In this document: positions 14,301 through 29,300 of the stretch, piece after piece
Position numbering within the stretch: position 1 is the first letter of the stretch
Layout: each line of letters opens with the position of its first letter
Assembly: GCA_008828725.1 (NCBI GenBank)
Contig: MEHQ01000660.1
Span: 133,429-197,428, forward strand
Length of the DNA stretch: 64,000 bases
Direction: 5' to 3'
DNA from: Saccharina japonica
Taxonomy: Eukaryota; Sar; Phaeophyceae; Laminariales; Laminariaceae
Made by a program: the position numbers and the translations under genes
The notes under the pieces: model-generated
The model's input: only the letters and a program-made list of their open reading frames with translations
Told to the model about the DNA's origin: nothing
Databases searched by the model: none

Positions 14301-17300
14301 ACCAGCTTGCCCTACTATGGGGTGTAGAAGACATTACTTTGGCGTCGCCGATCAGGTGTTCCTCCGAATTGTTTTTCGGCGCTTACCAGGGACCGACCTC
14401 TTGCTGGACGGTAGCGCCTCAGCGGATGAAGACGACATCACAGAGCTCTCAACAAGGTCTGCGGATTGTTTTCCCCCATCATCAATGGCGTGGTCGTGCG
14501 AAAGGCTTGGCATATTTAGTATGGGTTGCAGGTTGTGCATCCGTGCAGCATTTCCATACGGATGTTTTTCGAACCTACCGGGCGCTGCTTTCGCGCCACA
14601 GCTGACGCCTCAAATCGTTCACCATAATTCACTTAATGCGTGGAAGCTGCACAACACCTCAACGCGATGGAGATTGCAACAAGGGCAAAGCACCCCCATA
14701 TAATTTTGATTCGCATGTCACGCGAATTTTCTGTAGTAGCTCGCTTTTTAATTTGCGCGTTTCCAGGCGCGCTCGTTCACCCTTCCGCAGATACATGATC
14801 TTGGCTATTTTGCACTAAATGACGCACAGGTATTCCTGGTCATGTTTAGAAAATTGCTCCACTCTGTCGGACTCACACTCCACGGGCTACAGCGAGACGT
14901 TCATCGTTCCCGCTGAACAGCTGCAATCTGGAGTGGTGAGACAGCTTGTGGCCAGGTGTAACTGTAGCAGGTGTTGGGCGAAAAGCGCTATACACGCGGT
15001 CGATAAAAGCGGACGAATCTTAGTCAGCGCTCCGTCTGGTAAAGTCCACGTTGAGGGGGAACACCCCGGTTTAAAGATCAAGCATGTCCTCGTTGGGTTT
15101 CGAGTGCTTTGGAGCAGTCATGTTGCCCATGCAAACCCCTTGCCACGCACTTCAATCTACTTGCACCCAAAGACTCGACCAATCACAGGCTACATCACCC
15201 AGTTTCCCAAACCTACACATCCCGGAAAATCGAAAGCGAACGCGCATGCGTGTACGTGTGGAATCGTGTCTTTCATGACCTGGCCTATCCAGCTCAAAGT
15301 GTCGAACTTCCGCTCCAAAGGCGTTCCAATGTGGTCCAGAATACGTGGTCAACAAGGGGAATTTGTCAAGCATACTTCGAGTATACCAAAAACTGGAAAA
15401 AGTCTCACGAGAGTACGCGCCACATGTAATGCTTGAGTTTTGTATCAACATTGGTTGCAGGTGTACGAGTTCTCTCTGAATGTCAGCAAGGGAGCTGTCA
15501 ACGCTACAGACATCTACGCCAGGCTCCGATCGGACGTGGCGACGGTTAAAGTGGAGGTGGGGTATCGTGTCACCCCGATTACGGCCTGGTGTAGTAGGAA
15601 CGGGTCAACAGTATACTATACAGCGATAACTGACGAGTTAAATCCGAACGGAGGCCCTAATGGTATAGCGACCATCAAAGTTGCATCAACAACGCAACGT
15701 CAAACATCACAAGACCAGCCGCCGCTTACCAAGTACCTGCAGCAGTAGTGCCAACAATCTACGTCAGTACATATTTTCGTAATTTTACGTAAGATATATA
15801 TATATATATACTTAAAAAACCTCGCGCCGTGGAGCCCACCCTCGCGCAAGCATGATTCATTGCTAGAGTTGCCCTTGCCATGTAGTAGTTAACCACCAAG
15901 AGTGAAATTGACACTTTTAGTGCGCGGTCGAATCCGGCCGAATCCGCCCCTTCAGGTTGTTGGCTACGATGCACCAGACGTAGTTGTGTGGGCAAAGGAA
16001 GACATCGGCAAGTTCGACCCCACCGCTAAACTGGTGCTATATGGCGGCGTGGTCGAAGCATCTTCAGCGCACGACATGCTATGGACTCAGGTGATGTGGG
16101 TTCGATCCGGGGTGTGTTTATCTGACATGTATCAATGGTATAGTGCAATAAACGCTGTGTATATGTGTCTAGTCGGCGGGGAACACCCGGCTATGATAAG
16201 GGCCGTATTCTCGCTTTGTCCTTAACTATAGCTTCCACCGTGCGTTTCCAATGTTCAACAGGAAAGTGGGGATCTTTCTACGGACACGGAGGACTGGAGC
16301 ACATTCTTCTCTAGCTCTCAAACCGGGTACGACGCCCGTTGTAGTCCACAGAGACGGCACGAATCGGTCGGTTCTCACTTTCTGCAGCCCTAACCAATTG
16401 TCCGCAGCCATGTTCTGGACTTGCTTGCTCCTGACCCGAACTACAGTAGTACGAACCAGGCTACGTCTCACATAAACAATTTGGAAGTGTCTGTCTTCTT
16501 GGGCAACTACGGGCTCATCCCGAGGGAGAGTTTGCATGTTTTGGGCCAAACTGTTGCGACTGGTTGAGTCCCTCCAGCAAGCAGCAACCAGCTAGTATGC
16601 TACTAATACTACTGTAGCAGTTTATTTTCTAGATCTCGTAACCCATATAAATGTTGGCCGGCTTGAGCGAACAAACGTTCTTCGAAGTCATGTTTCGGGT
16701 TGTGTATTATATGATATTGAGCTTTCCTTATCTGAGAAGCTCATACAATAAGTAACGACCCCTAGACGGTGGCCTTGCTCTACGTCTGTTCGTAAACGTC
16801 TGGCTCGCCTAAGTGTGGGCGTTTTAGACTCGAGAGGTCCCACCGCCAGGTAACCAAATAATGTACGTACCCACACTTCAATCTTCAACCCCCGCGTCCA
16901 AATGCAACGGCAGGCCCAGTCTGGTGGTTAGACCTAACGTGCTTGCTGCAGGATCTTCTTACGTGTTTCGCCTTTCTGCCATTGAGACTGCCTCACAGAA
17001 TGAAGGTGAGCCCATCCACTCACCGCTGCGCTTGGTGTCGTGGTTGCGGGTGCTCGAGCCTCGGCATGCTGTTCGCTTATCTTATGCGCTCAAGGATAGC
17101 GAGGGGCTCTTATTGGTCCCTTCGTGTCACTACCGTAGACACCGTACAACATCGTGTAACGTGCTGTGCCGACAAACGAACCGAAATACGGGAGGAAACG
17201 AAATCAACGGGTAGACTTGAGGGACCTTCGTGCTAGTTCTGTGCCCACGAGCATGGTGCGATATTTATGAGACGCTCGGAAAGTCCCATTTGTACATCCT

Positions 17301-20300
17301 TGTAGTTGTCCATCGGACCACCTGGTGCATGTTACTCCGCACGACTCCACTCATCTAGGAGAAGCCACTGTCACCCCACAGCTTGTCGAACCATGGCTAA
17401 AGTCTTGTTGTCATAACTGCCCCATCCTCCACGTCAAGGTTATACCCAGCTCTCCGTCCTGATCAATTCTCCCCCCTACGGTGGATATGTTGTGGCGAGC
17501 CCTACAACTGGAACTGCCGCAATTGATGTGTTCAGACTGGAGAGCCTTGAGTGGACGGATGAAGCCGACGATCTTCCACTGGCATATGCCTTCTCGTATG
17601 CTAACGGCCAGGCAAGAGTTTTTGCCGCATACGAAGTACATATATATTGTGATTTGAGATGAACGGTCTATAGTGAGCTAAACCTACACCCTCCTCGACT
17701 CTTTAACGGGAGGCTTGCCGCCACGGACCGTGCACGTATCGTACGGGTGTAATAAGCGCACGGAGGTAGGACGGCGAATGCGGGTCAGCGACTAGAGAGT
17801 GTTTGCATATCAGGACTGGTGCTACGGTAGGGAGGTCGCTTTTAAGCCCGATTTTTTCAGCGGGTGAAGGCCACTCCGACGAGTGACCACCATATTTCTT
17901 CGAGGTTTTTAAGTCTTAACGCTTCGCGTTTTGGAGATATGCACCACCATGGTATGTGTGCTACTCTGCGACAACAGCATGATACACCTGCGTACAGTTT
18001 TGAGTGAGACACAGAGCCACTCGCCCGAGTGGAGTAAACGTTGTAGTGAAAATCAGGCTACCCCCCCTACCGTAGCACCAGCCATGGACCCACCTGCCGC
18101 ATGATCAATCCGTACCTTACACCACGACCTACAATACTTAACTAGATGCTCGTTTCATATATCCCCAAACTTTCCGACAAGGGTACGTAGTAATGCTATC
18201 ATCCTCCATACCAATACGTAGCACCCACAAACGAATTATTTTCCCGATGTGCATATTATATGCAGGGCAGCAGAAAGCCATTGTATGGCTTGTCCATGTA
18301 CGCGTCGGAGTCCCCGGAGTGGGCGGGGATCCTGCCTCTTGGCCACTTCGCGGACAACTACACACTAGCAATTGCGGGTGAGTACCTACGGACCAAACAT
18401 TCTGGCAGAGACCACGCGAGAAGCGTTTATGACGCCCTTCGCCCTAGGTATATCGGCCACAGGCGTTCTCCAGTTTCCCGATAAACTAAGTGCCGAGTGT
18501 GTGCTTCCTCGTACCGGAACCCCTGGGCCACGATACGCCGTGGGTGAATATCGCCGCACTACGCAGCGGGATGGATGAAACGTAGACATGTACTAACCTG
18601 TTTTACCCAAACGATATCACCCACCACACTCCACGTTGCAGCTCATACTTCGGACGTTTTTGGAGCTACGACGACATCGTACAGCGATGCCGACGGAGAT
18701 GCCGTGAGCGTCCGTGTGACTGGTTGGGCGGCATCATTGACGGCCACCGTGAGTGTCATGTATACACGTAATACGCGAAGTTGATTTCCGGGGTGTGGGA
18801 GCCACTCCTATGGAACACGAGCATGGAATCTGGTAGACCACTCCACACTCATGAAACAAGCGCCGTGCTCGTAGCCTGCTACACGCCGATAACCTCCCGA
18901 CGTACGAAACATATTGTGGTTGATACAGTCGATTTCTTCCGTAGGTTTGGTGGTCTGACGAATTCTTCACGCAACGCGGTTTACATTTCGCTATTTCGGG
19001 CGCGTTACTGAGCGGTATATAGCGTCCTGCTTCGATTTCACCGCACGGAAAAGGCCATGGTTGGGGCTGTCCTGCCTTCGCGACAATCGTGGCCATCGTA
19101 CTGTTTGGCTATAACCATCCCGGAATGGCGGCGCTCCCAAATCCGGAATCTGCGGAATGCTTTGTAAGAATATGGGTTTCTGTGTACATAAGCCATGGGA
19201 ATGTTTATCGGGTCGCACGTTTACGTTTTGTTTTTAAAACAGGCTTTCGGGTGGGGTTGAGTTCCTCTGCCTTAGCATGTGTCTCACACCGACGTGTGTC
19301 GCGTGCCTTTTTTTCGTATGCAAAAGCAGAATGCGAACGAGACGCTGTTGAACCTGTTCTTGGAAGCCCGCGAGAAAGCAAAGCAAACGCCGGGGCTTAC
19401 TACGCCGGTCGTCCGAGCCTACGTTTCTGTTGCCCTGCAAGAGCTAACTAGCACGGACCCCTCTTCCGGCAGCACTGCCAATAACACCTATCAGGTAGGA
19501 TGTGTGTGCCATGGTGTCGTGACTCGGCGTACACACGCGGCAACTACAAGGGGAAACAAACAGCTATTTAATTGACTATTCGTATTGTTCCGTTTGCCAT
19601 CAGATCATGTGGAGTGCACCTTTCGAGTAAACTCTCCTTGGGCACTGGGTACTGCTACGTACGTGCACTCGTATTTCGTGTCTGTTGTTGCAGGGTACAT
19701 TTCGCAAACGCCGACCAAAAGATGGCAACTTCCGTTTGCTCGGAAATACCCCCACTGCTGTGCTGTCCCGCTTCGCTGTCATATCCTACGTAAGATCCCG
19801 TTTCGTAATATATCGTGTTCTACAAAGGTGAACAGTACTTAATGTCTTGGAAATAGTATATATTCATTAAACAAAATGGCGTTGTACCGTAGGCTTTGGA
19901 TAATGTGCGGAACGGGGGCCGGGTGTTGCAGGAAATATAATTATGTTACCAGAGGCAAACATGATGTTGACTTGAAGGGTTTCCAGAATATATGCATACA
20001 TATGTAGGTTGGTCCGGTGGGTGTCCTCTCTTCAACGCTAGCGTATTATTGCTCTTGGAGGGAGTCCGTGTCGCTGTTGCTGTCCGCTCTCGTCCTTGGC
20101 TACCAAACCTTACACCAGTACCAATCTATGCATTGTGTTCCCGCAGGATCTTCTGGGCGTCATGATAGGGGACATGGAGAAAGACTATACAGCGCTGGGG
20201 TATAGTGAAGAAACGGCAGCGAGCGTGATGGGCGTTCTCGTACTTATCTCAAGCGAATCACAGGCCGTAGGGTCAGACGTACAGGTGCGGAATGGCATCG

Positions 20301-23300
20301 AGTCCGGGGTTCGACTATCCACCCTGGAGATATATGATATCTAGTCGACATCCGGTGGGTATGGTTAGATGGATCCTCAAATTATCCTAGCGCCGATCTT
20401 CCCTTCCATGCGTCCCGGCTTTCCTAAAAGGGTGGTTGCGTGTGGAAATAAGTGGCTTTGCCCGCGCCCAAAGCGAGTTATCTTGCGCCAAGCGGCCGGT
20501 CATTAGGTTATGCAAAGTGCCTATGCTAATTGGCGTTTCGTAATATGATTGGCATAACGAAAATCGCTGTCGACGACCTACACCCCCCCCGGTCAATACC
20601 CTCAATACCCTTTCCCTAGGACAACCTTCTCTCGTCGTCTTCAGTGGTTCTGGCGGACGCTGTCGATGCAGGCCAATGGGATTCCACCATATCTGACCCA
20701 GCGATCGAGCTTCTAGATGGCGTCCTCGGCTCCATGGACGTTGAGGACGAGAGCACGTTGGAACGGATTGGAGAGAAGTGAGTTGTTTCCATCAACGGCT
20801 GGGCTGTTGCTTCGAGACACCGCTACCGGTCCTGATAATGTCGTGCCCTAGCCAATGCTTGATCGTAACCTCGTCCGGCGTATCACAGTCGACAATTGTC
20901 CACATATTGTGTGCGATCTGTCTACTTCAACAACGTACCTTGCCTGGCACCGTCATACGATATCGGTACCGTTCTCGTTAGTTTTACCTCCATTGTGGAG
21001 ACTATCACGGCCCTAATGGAGACTGGAAGAGAAGACGGCGAAGAGGCAGCAACGTTTGACAGCACGTACGTGCATGTGAGCTGTGTTGTCACTTCCGACA
21101 CTGGCGGCATCACCTCCATCGCCGGTGAGTAACGACAACCCCGCCCAACCTGCAGAGTTCAAATCGTTCGTGAGTACATGGCGTTTTCGTTTCGTGCATT
21201 GGGCGCGACCACAGCGTGCGTTGAAGGTTGGGGCAGCACCAAGAGTAATATACCTACCTAGCGAGCACATATATAGGTGTGATAAGTACAGTATTTAGGC
21301 ACGCACTACGTTTTAGTATGTGTGCACGCTACTTGAACACGACAAACCCAGCACTGAGAGTGCAATCACACCCTTAGTCGAAGAGCGTATTGTACATACA
21401 GTAGTTGATATGCAAGATCGTACATTCCGGTACTCTGTCCGAAAATATAATATTGTTTTAATATATGAATTAATGTACTAACTTTTCTTACATTTTGGTA
21501 CAGAGTGGTGCAAAACTTGTCCGTTCTCGTTCCTCAGCGGTGTATCAACAGGTACATAGTATTACAGCCGAAGTGCATACTTTCGTAGTCCGGGTGCAAA
21601 TACATGAATATGTATACATAATATATATATATACATTTCGGTATAAACATCTCCCCCGCCGTTGTTCCCCATCATTATGTTGTGGAGGAAATAGGAACAT
21701 CAAAAGTATCGTTTGCTGACGCGACCTCGGATGGGCCATCTCAAAGACGGAGATTGGTGACAGCAAGCGCTACACCTGCCTGGGGGGCAGAAAAGTCTCC
21801 CTTTCGCGGGTCTGGCCAGTCCCGCCACCTTGCCCTGTTTGAGGTCGCCCCCACGTCTACAGTTACCGTCAGCTCCATCGAATTCAGCGTTATCGGTCGA
21901 CCGTCGGAGGCGGTGGAAGGAGGGGTGACAAGCGTCAGGCTGACCAGCAGCGATGACGGAAGTGTAAGAGCCGACCGAATGATTTCATAAGCAAGCCTAT
22001 CAATGAAACGTGTTTTGGTACATGCGCCAAAAAAACAGGAGAACGCCATGTTCGTATATGGTACCCCGGAGTATTGCTTCTGGAAGTACTGTAGGCAACA
22101 TTTACCATAGCCGACACTATCGTATGGATGACACGCGGAGCTCTAGTGAAAATGACTTCCATGGGCTCTACTGTGGGTGATGGTATTTCCCATCCGGTCG
22201 CATTGTTAACAAACAGGATATTCCGTTGACGGCGCCAGTGACCATCACGATGAAGGCGTCGTTAAATTCCAGCTCGGACACGCCGTGGTGCGCCTACTAC
22301 AACAGCGAGACTCGAGAGTGGGAAGAAGATGGCTTAGTGGTGGCAGCGGTCTCCCCTGCGGCACTGGGCGAGGGAGAAGTCGACGCCCTGGAAGTAGGCA
22401 TTTCGTGCTTGTCGTACCACCTGTCCGATTTCGCGGTCTCCACGACGGACTCCGATGGTGTCTTCGCTCCAGTCGAACTGGTGAGGAGTTGCCCCAGAGA
22501 CGTTGCATAGCTTCCCCGCACGATACAAGCCCTGTTCAGATAGAGGTGGCACGGGCTACGATAGAGGTGGCACAGGTTTAGATAGACAATGGTTGTGACT
22601 GGCGGGCTCCTCGATGAAGGGACTACCCACTAAGGCATGCCGTATCGGTGGGAACACCCACTTGTGTCTCACAAGGTTCTTTGTCCTCTACCTACTGTAG
22701 GCCACAGGGGGGAGGGTGTTCAGTCCATCGGGCTAAGTGTTTCAGTTTGTCTCAAAGTCGGTTTTCTGAACGACGTATAAATCTCCTCAAGCGCGGAACG
22801 CCTTATAGAATATTTACCGTAACCTTACGGTAGGAAGGGTCGCGTACCACTGTACTACTGTAGATGTGAAGCGAAGAGCGAGCTTAATACGATCGAAGCG
22901 CGTTGCTATCTACACGGGCGACTACAATATAGGGCCCCTTTTGAGCTGGATCAAGCAAACGATTCTGCAGAATATTCGAAACCGGAGAGATACGGCGTCC
23001 GAACAAACACGTCCGATTATGGTTTGTTATGGCATTCACCACGACGCACACAGTTGTCGGTGGTTACAAAATTACTACCAGCCCGAGTTTTTGTTCCTAG
23101 CGAGAGCTATACCTTATTGATGTGTGCAACAGTAAGCTGCCAAACGTGTGGTGGTGGGGAGGTGATCCATCCACCTAGTCTAGTGGTGCGTCATAAGGTG
23201 GACCTAACGTCGCAGGAAAACGCGTGCAATGGCTTCAACACCAGCGCCGTCGAGAAACGTCCCCCCACGGTAACCTTGCATTGCCCAAACACGTGCACGT

Positions 23301-26300
23301 CTATATTGTGACGAGGTTGTTTTTCTTCCCCGGCTCCCGACCCTCTGCAGACTGCAGCATTTGATGTTTTCTCAGGCGTCCAGGACATCACCATCATGGG
23401 CATGCTGTTTACAGTCGGGGTTGTGCTGGTTATGGCCGGCGTTTGGGTGGCGATGAGGATGGCCGGAAAGCGCCTCAAGACGGCGGGTATTGTGGAAGAA
23501 AAAATCGTCGTTCACTACATCGAAACTGGAGAGGTAAGCGGTGCGTGCGCCCGCCACCAAACTAGAGGCAGTACCGTAAGTGTGAGTAAGTGTGAACGTC
23601 GATCCAACGACGATAAACGTTGTCGGAGAGTTTCATTGTTGAGAGGCGTTCTTCGATAGGGACGTAGCACATTTCGGCCAATACATAAATTCACGATGGA
23701 CGGAACCCCTTGACCGAGGGACTACTACTGTAAACATCGTTGAAATACAGGTATCTAATGGCACACACGTGTTGTTCGTTGTGTTCACATGGTAAGCCAG
23801 ACGCGTGCTACAGAAAGAGGTAGCATTTTTTCGACTGAAAGGTTTTCTAAAATGACGTTAGCCCCACAACCCAAAGTCATCGGAGTTTATTTTTTGTTTC
23901 GATATATTTTTATTTTAGGTTCTAAGCCCTGGGGGCTTTCATCGGGTAACCTTTTTATTTCCCTCCAAAATCGGTGTGCAGGCTACTGCAGGTATAGAGC
24001 TCTTCACGTGACCGCCCTTAGAAAATGCATGGTGCACCTGCATGCAGGCCCACCGTAGCATGCGTCCCCATGGGATTGTTCATCCGGCTAGCCTTTTATA
24101 TTTTTTCTGAAAGTCAGCGATCTAATGGTGAGATACGAAGTACTTAGCCCCTCAAGCGAGGAGTCTCGCGGACAACACTTTGGCTTCGTGCAAGCCTATA
24201 ACCGCAGCACGCGTCTCTTGAAAGGAACGAATTAACGTTCAGCTCCCTAGTGCAGCTAGCTATAATGACAGGACATGCACAATCCGTCACGGTAAGGTGC
24301 CTCCATCAACTATTTCGTTTGCCAATTAGTTTTTTGTAGCCAAGCACATGTCACGTTCTGACTGCGTATAAACTGTTTAGAGAGTTTCCTACCACATTTG
24401 TTGCTTCGGACCAGGCGAAGCGCCGCCCAAACCTCGGAACCCTGACACGTGTGCATCGTCGTTTGGGAACCCGACTGGCGAGAAAAAGACGGCACGTGGG
24501 CTTTGGTCGCGGGCGTTTTCCCACAAGGTAGGTCGGTTCAGCCGTGCTCGGCCTGGGATGCCCTTTATCCCTAGTGATTCCGTTATCGTATATCTAGAGC
24601 CACTTTTTCCACGTTTGTTTATGTTCTTCTAACCATGACCCAAATTGAAGCGCCGTGAGCCGCGCGGTTGTTGTAGAGGTTTATTTTTTTGAGCCAAACT
24701 ACGTAACATTCGCGCCCCCCCCCATGCACTGATAAGCTAGCCGATGTAATTCGCATCGGACGCGCGTAGTTTACGATAGTAACGGCTAGACACCGAGCTA
24801 GCATGAGCCTTTAAGTCTTCGTGGGGGCGATTATTTGTTTTTGGGGGTTTCTTTGTTGGAGCTAAAAAGTAACGGTTCGCCTCACGACGGCTATGATAAG
24901 GGGTTAGGGTGGTCAGCCCCAACACTTGCATATCGTGCCGGCAGTGTACCGGGGTTAGCCTACGTTGCGTCTCAACGTCGGTTGTTGGACGAGGAATAGA
25001 GATCCTCACGTCATGAGGAGTCACACAATAGTTAGGCGCTACCCCTACAATGCAATGACACGCGTCTCGCCGCCATCGCTACTGCCGAACCATTAAATAG
25101 TCACAGTGTATTACCGCGCGCGCTGTATTTCGTTTTTTTTTCAAACCCCGGCAGTCCGCTATTGTTCTGTTCAATGTCCCACAAAAAGATAAATGCGCTC
25201 ACTCTGGATGAATGGGTAGCCTGGACTGATTACAAACGACCCGACCACTAGAGTCAGTCGCGTGATGATGATGGTTATGGCGATGACGACGATAACGATG
25301 ACGACGATTATGATGATGGCCGTAAAGTTTATCCCAGATCAGCCCAGTTCTCTGGAATCTACGGTAACCTGTGGTCACAAAAACGGGCCAGGTGTCCCTT
25401 TTTCAAGAGCACGAATCACGAACTATTGCGTACCGTACCGTACCAACCCTAGCCCCTAACCCAATCTCGCATGTCACCCGATTGCTCCGGTGTACCAGAC
25501 TCGCAGAAGCTTTGCGGGCCTGGCACGCACGAGCCCGTGCACTCTGCGTTCAAGTTCTTCAGCACCACCCATGGGCCGGAATATTCATCCCGTCATTGAC
25601 AAACCTTCCGTTCACGCCTGCCCAGGTGTGCTTGACGGCCTGTGTGACCGATCGTATAGTCCCTATATTGCTGCACCTATATAGGTGTTTAGGAACAAAG
25701 AACGTTAAACTAATGCGATACACGTATTTATATATATAACTCCGGGGGTCAAAGGGCTAGGGCTTGTTTCTCGCACAACCTTCCGTATTGCAGAGATACG
25801 AATAAAACAAGACGGAATTGCTCGGTTATGACACTCTCCCGACCTGCTCGTCTGCCAGCTGTCCTTGTTGTTGTTCGCACAAGTCATGGTCCAGATGATG
25901 GTCGAGGCAGCATTCTCCAGCAATGCCCCGAACCTGAAGGTCAAGGTGGCGCAAGTACTCGTAGGGTGAGTGTAGCAATGCGGGGTGTGCACATCTCGAG
26001 TTGATGTTAATAATACCCTGACGCTTGATTGAGAGTTTGAGGGTTTACTGCCCTCGAAAGAAGCTCGCGAGTTCGCCCAGTTCCATTTTACCGGATACCA
26101 AGGAAGTATAAGGAATAGGCGGCTGCCGGTGGAACGGCTGTAAAAAAGGCGGAGAAATAATTTCAAACCACCTCCTCATACCCTACGTCAGTTATTCCCC
26201 GTTGTGGTTTACATACGTGAAAAACACACACAACTTTGAGCGCTCAGTATGCCCCTCAACACGAAACGTCAACGCCAGCAGAGGATCGTGTGCTCTTAAA

Positions 26301-29300
26301 GGGATCAACGGTATCATGCTGATCCACAGCGAACAACTTGGCAACATCATCGGCCTCACCGTACACGTGCGCATTTACTTCTTGATGCTGGTGGCCGGCG
26401 TCGGTGTGCCAACGCGTGCGCTCGTAACATACTACTACTGTACTGGCTATTTAGGGTCCCAGTGTCCCAAATACAAAGTATATTTACTATTCTATGATCC
26501 CCAATCCCCGATGCTGACATGCCAAATTCTCTATAGGTACAACAAACAACGGTTGGTTCCTTTGACACTCTGGTAGCGGAGGCCGACACTGCGTGTACGA
26601 ACAAACCTATCCTTTACTTGTTGAAAATTCCTGCGCAACCAGGTCTGCGGCAACAATTCCTGGCTCCATTATTCTCCCCTACCTGTTCGAAGCGGCTGTG
26701 TCTCCACCGCGATCGATCACGTCGAAGAGAAAAGTTCACATGTTCGCGTCATACGCCAAACTAGCCAGCGAGAATGGAGCTAAGGGCATGTCCGCCCTAG
26801 AACAGGGGTGAGTTGTTCCGGTACACAGGCACCAGGTACTTTCACGGCCATGCCTCAGGGCGTTTGAAGTAAGATCGGTCGGTATTTCGTGCGTTTAAAC
26901 CGCCTTGCTGACTCTCCGACTGGCCAGAGTCCCCATTTTCAGTATGAGTCCCTCTGTACAGGCCGGAATAAACCTGCGGTATCTGATTTTGGAGTAGTGC
27001 GCGTCAGCAATGGGCTGCTTGCCAAACACTTGTCGGTCTCTGCCAGTTCCACCGCAATATATCACTGCTGTTGCGATATCGTGTCCTTCGAATACGAAAA
27101 CTATTTAATGTCTCGAATTCGTATGAATGAATTAAGCCATATCTCTATTACGAGGGACACCACAGTAAATAGGACCAAATATTGTTCGTAAATAATGGTA
27201 AATATATAGGTTTTTGTGTGTACCGCAGGCCCTATTTACTATGGTGTCCGGTAATAGGATAACACTACATTACATTGTGCCCTCACAAAAGCACCTCACA
27301 TTTTGCTTCGGGTCGAAGCATAATTGGCCCAACGCTTACCAAACCCTACAACATTCCCTTGGAAGTTTCGGTGGACGTATACACCGTGGAAGACTGTCTC
27401 TGCCCGGACTATTCATTCAAAAAGTGAACGATACCGCTCGTTCTTCTTGAGGCCGAAGATACTCCTTCTGTGTTAGCCAAATCGAACGCTCCATGTTTTG
27501 GTGTAAAACCGCGTGGTGCCTTTTGGTGATGTGCCCAGGAAAGGGGCGTTGACCTCTCCCGCGACGTCTCCAGAGGGGCGCAATAACCCCGTCGCCGTCG
27601 CTAGCACGAGTTCGACAAGCCCGGACAATGTGGTCATGGCGTTTCTGCAGCTGATACAGTCGGAGTTACGCTCCAAAACCGTTGACAGACGGGAACTGCT
27701 TATTGAGGTCGACTTGGCCCGTGCAAGGTGTGCCCCCCCCCCCCTTCCATAGTAGGTAGCTACAAGGCCGTCGCACGGTGGGTAAGATACAATGTATCAC
27801 GTCGGGTGGATATTCGATTCCCACTTGATGGTCTAGGTCTTTCGAGGCAGATATAGTATCGATACTGTTATGATCCACCCCGTGTCGCCGGGTAGGACCC
27901 GTAAATTATGTATGACCTACATAGCGCACGTTTTCTGTGTTGGATATATACTGCGCAGATCCTGTACAAGCTCTCACAACGGCAGACGAGGAACCAGATC
28001 ATCTCGTAGAATCATGATGTGTCCGAGGTGTGTAGTAGATTCATTTCCTAACCAACCGGCCGCAGAGCGGTCGTTTTCCGACACACCTTTTGGTACACGC
28101 AGGTAGAGACGACATGCCACGATAACGCCTTCCTGCCTGCGTGTAAACCGTGCCTTCATACACCACGAAAGGGAATGTTTGAGCGGAAATTTTCTCACGA
28201 CGGAGGTGGCATTGTTTGGCTGGAAAAAAAACGGGATGACGGGGCTCCTTCCAACCCAAAAACCGTCGGAATTTAATAATTCTTGTGTTTTGCGACTGTT
28301 TTAGTTGTGCAGTTATGCCATGGTACTGGTCATCGGGTAGAGCCTTTGCTTCCCCCCGAAATATTTGTCTTGACTTACTATTATTGATAGTATTTAGAGC
28401 TCTTCGAGTCAGGAGCCTCAGAAAAAAAAGTGGTGCAGCTCTACCTTAAGGTAGCGTGCGTCTTCTTACGAACAATCCGCCTTCTCCATCTTATGGAAAC
28501 CCCCTCCTCCTTGTGAAAACGATTGGTGGAAGGAGGGGCGCCCATCTAATCTTACAGCACACACATTCACTGCGTTCTTGCTTACAGCGTACCGTACGTT
28601 GTTGCTGATAACTCGCCATCCGTTTGCCCGGCGACCTCACAAGAGGACTGGCCTCGGTAGGTCTCATGCAGATCCTGCTGGACGCGGTGTGCCTCGGGCT
28701 TTCAGCAGCCGTGGGGGTGGATACACTTCTAGGCCGTGCGCTTATAGCCGTATCGGTGGTCAACATACTACTCACGGTACTCATGCTAGGTGAATACGGA
28801 AGAAGGCGTTATTTTGCTTGCCGTCAGCTGTTAGCCGTCCTGGCGCCTTTGAGCGATCGTATACCCTCTTCGTGACAGCCATGGACAACCATTCCCGTAG
28901 TGTTGTGTTTTTCGTGATCTATTCGATTGAAACAAAAAAAAAGGGGAAGGCGTCGTCGAAATAGTATGGAGCATTAAACAAAACTACCAATATCAGAGAT
29001 GGTGTTCACTGGGATGGTTCGGGTCATTGAATACCGTTAAGTCTGAATAGGTGCTGTCTTCCTTCGATTTTGGGTAGGGCGTATTCTTCATATCCTATGC
29101 TCTTGTATTTTTAGTTGCGCCACACTGCTGTAACTCAAACCAACATATATCGAACTCCACCCACCCGAGTGGCCGGGACCCCCCGATTGCACGATGTGGG
29201 CGTGAAAAATATCATGGGGGGATGTTGCTTCAGATTGATCGCCCGATGCTTTGAACTAGAACGCGAGGTCGTATCTTCAACAATAAATTGAAAACAATAC

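Noticed and set aside
18781..19096. Hydrophobic frame between REJ and GAIN exons as an extra exon
   Set aside because: A similar stretch occurs in gene B at about 58.5-58.7 kb, but the flanking exons already join in phase without it and the frame is not conserved. It is probably leftover intron similarity from the duplication.
22245..22581. Long overlapping frames on both strands around the GPS exon
   Set aside because: They are shadows of the GPS exon. Only the frame with WCAYY and HLS is conserved with gene B and joins neighbouring exons in phase.
25262..25372. Asp-rich peptide as the missing TM1-TM2 exon
   Set aside because: Acceptor and donor phases do not fit the flanking exons, and gene B has no counterpart. 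It is more likely a GAT/GAC microsatellite.
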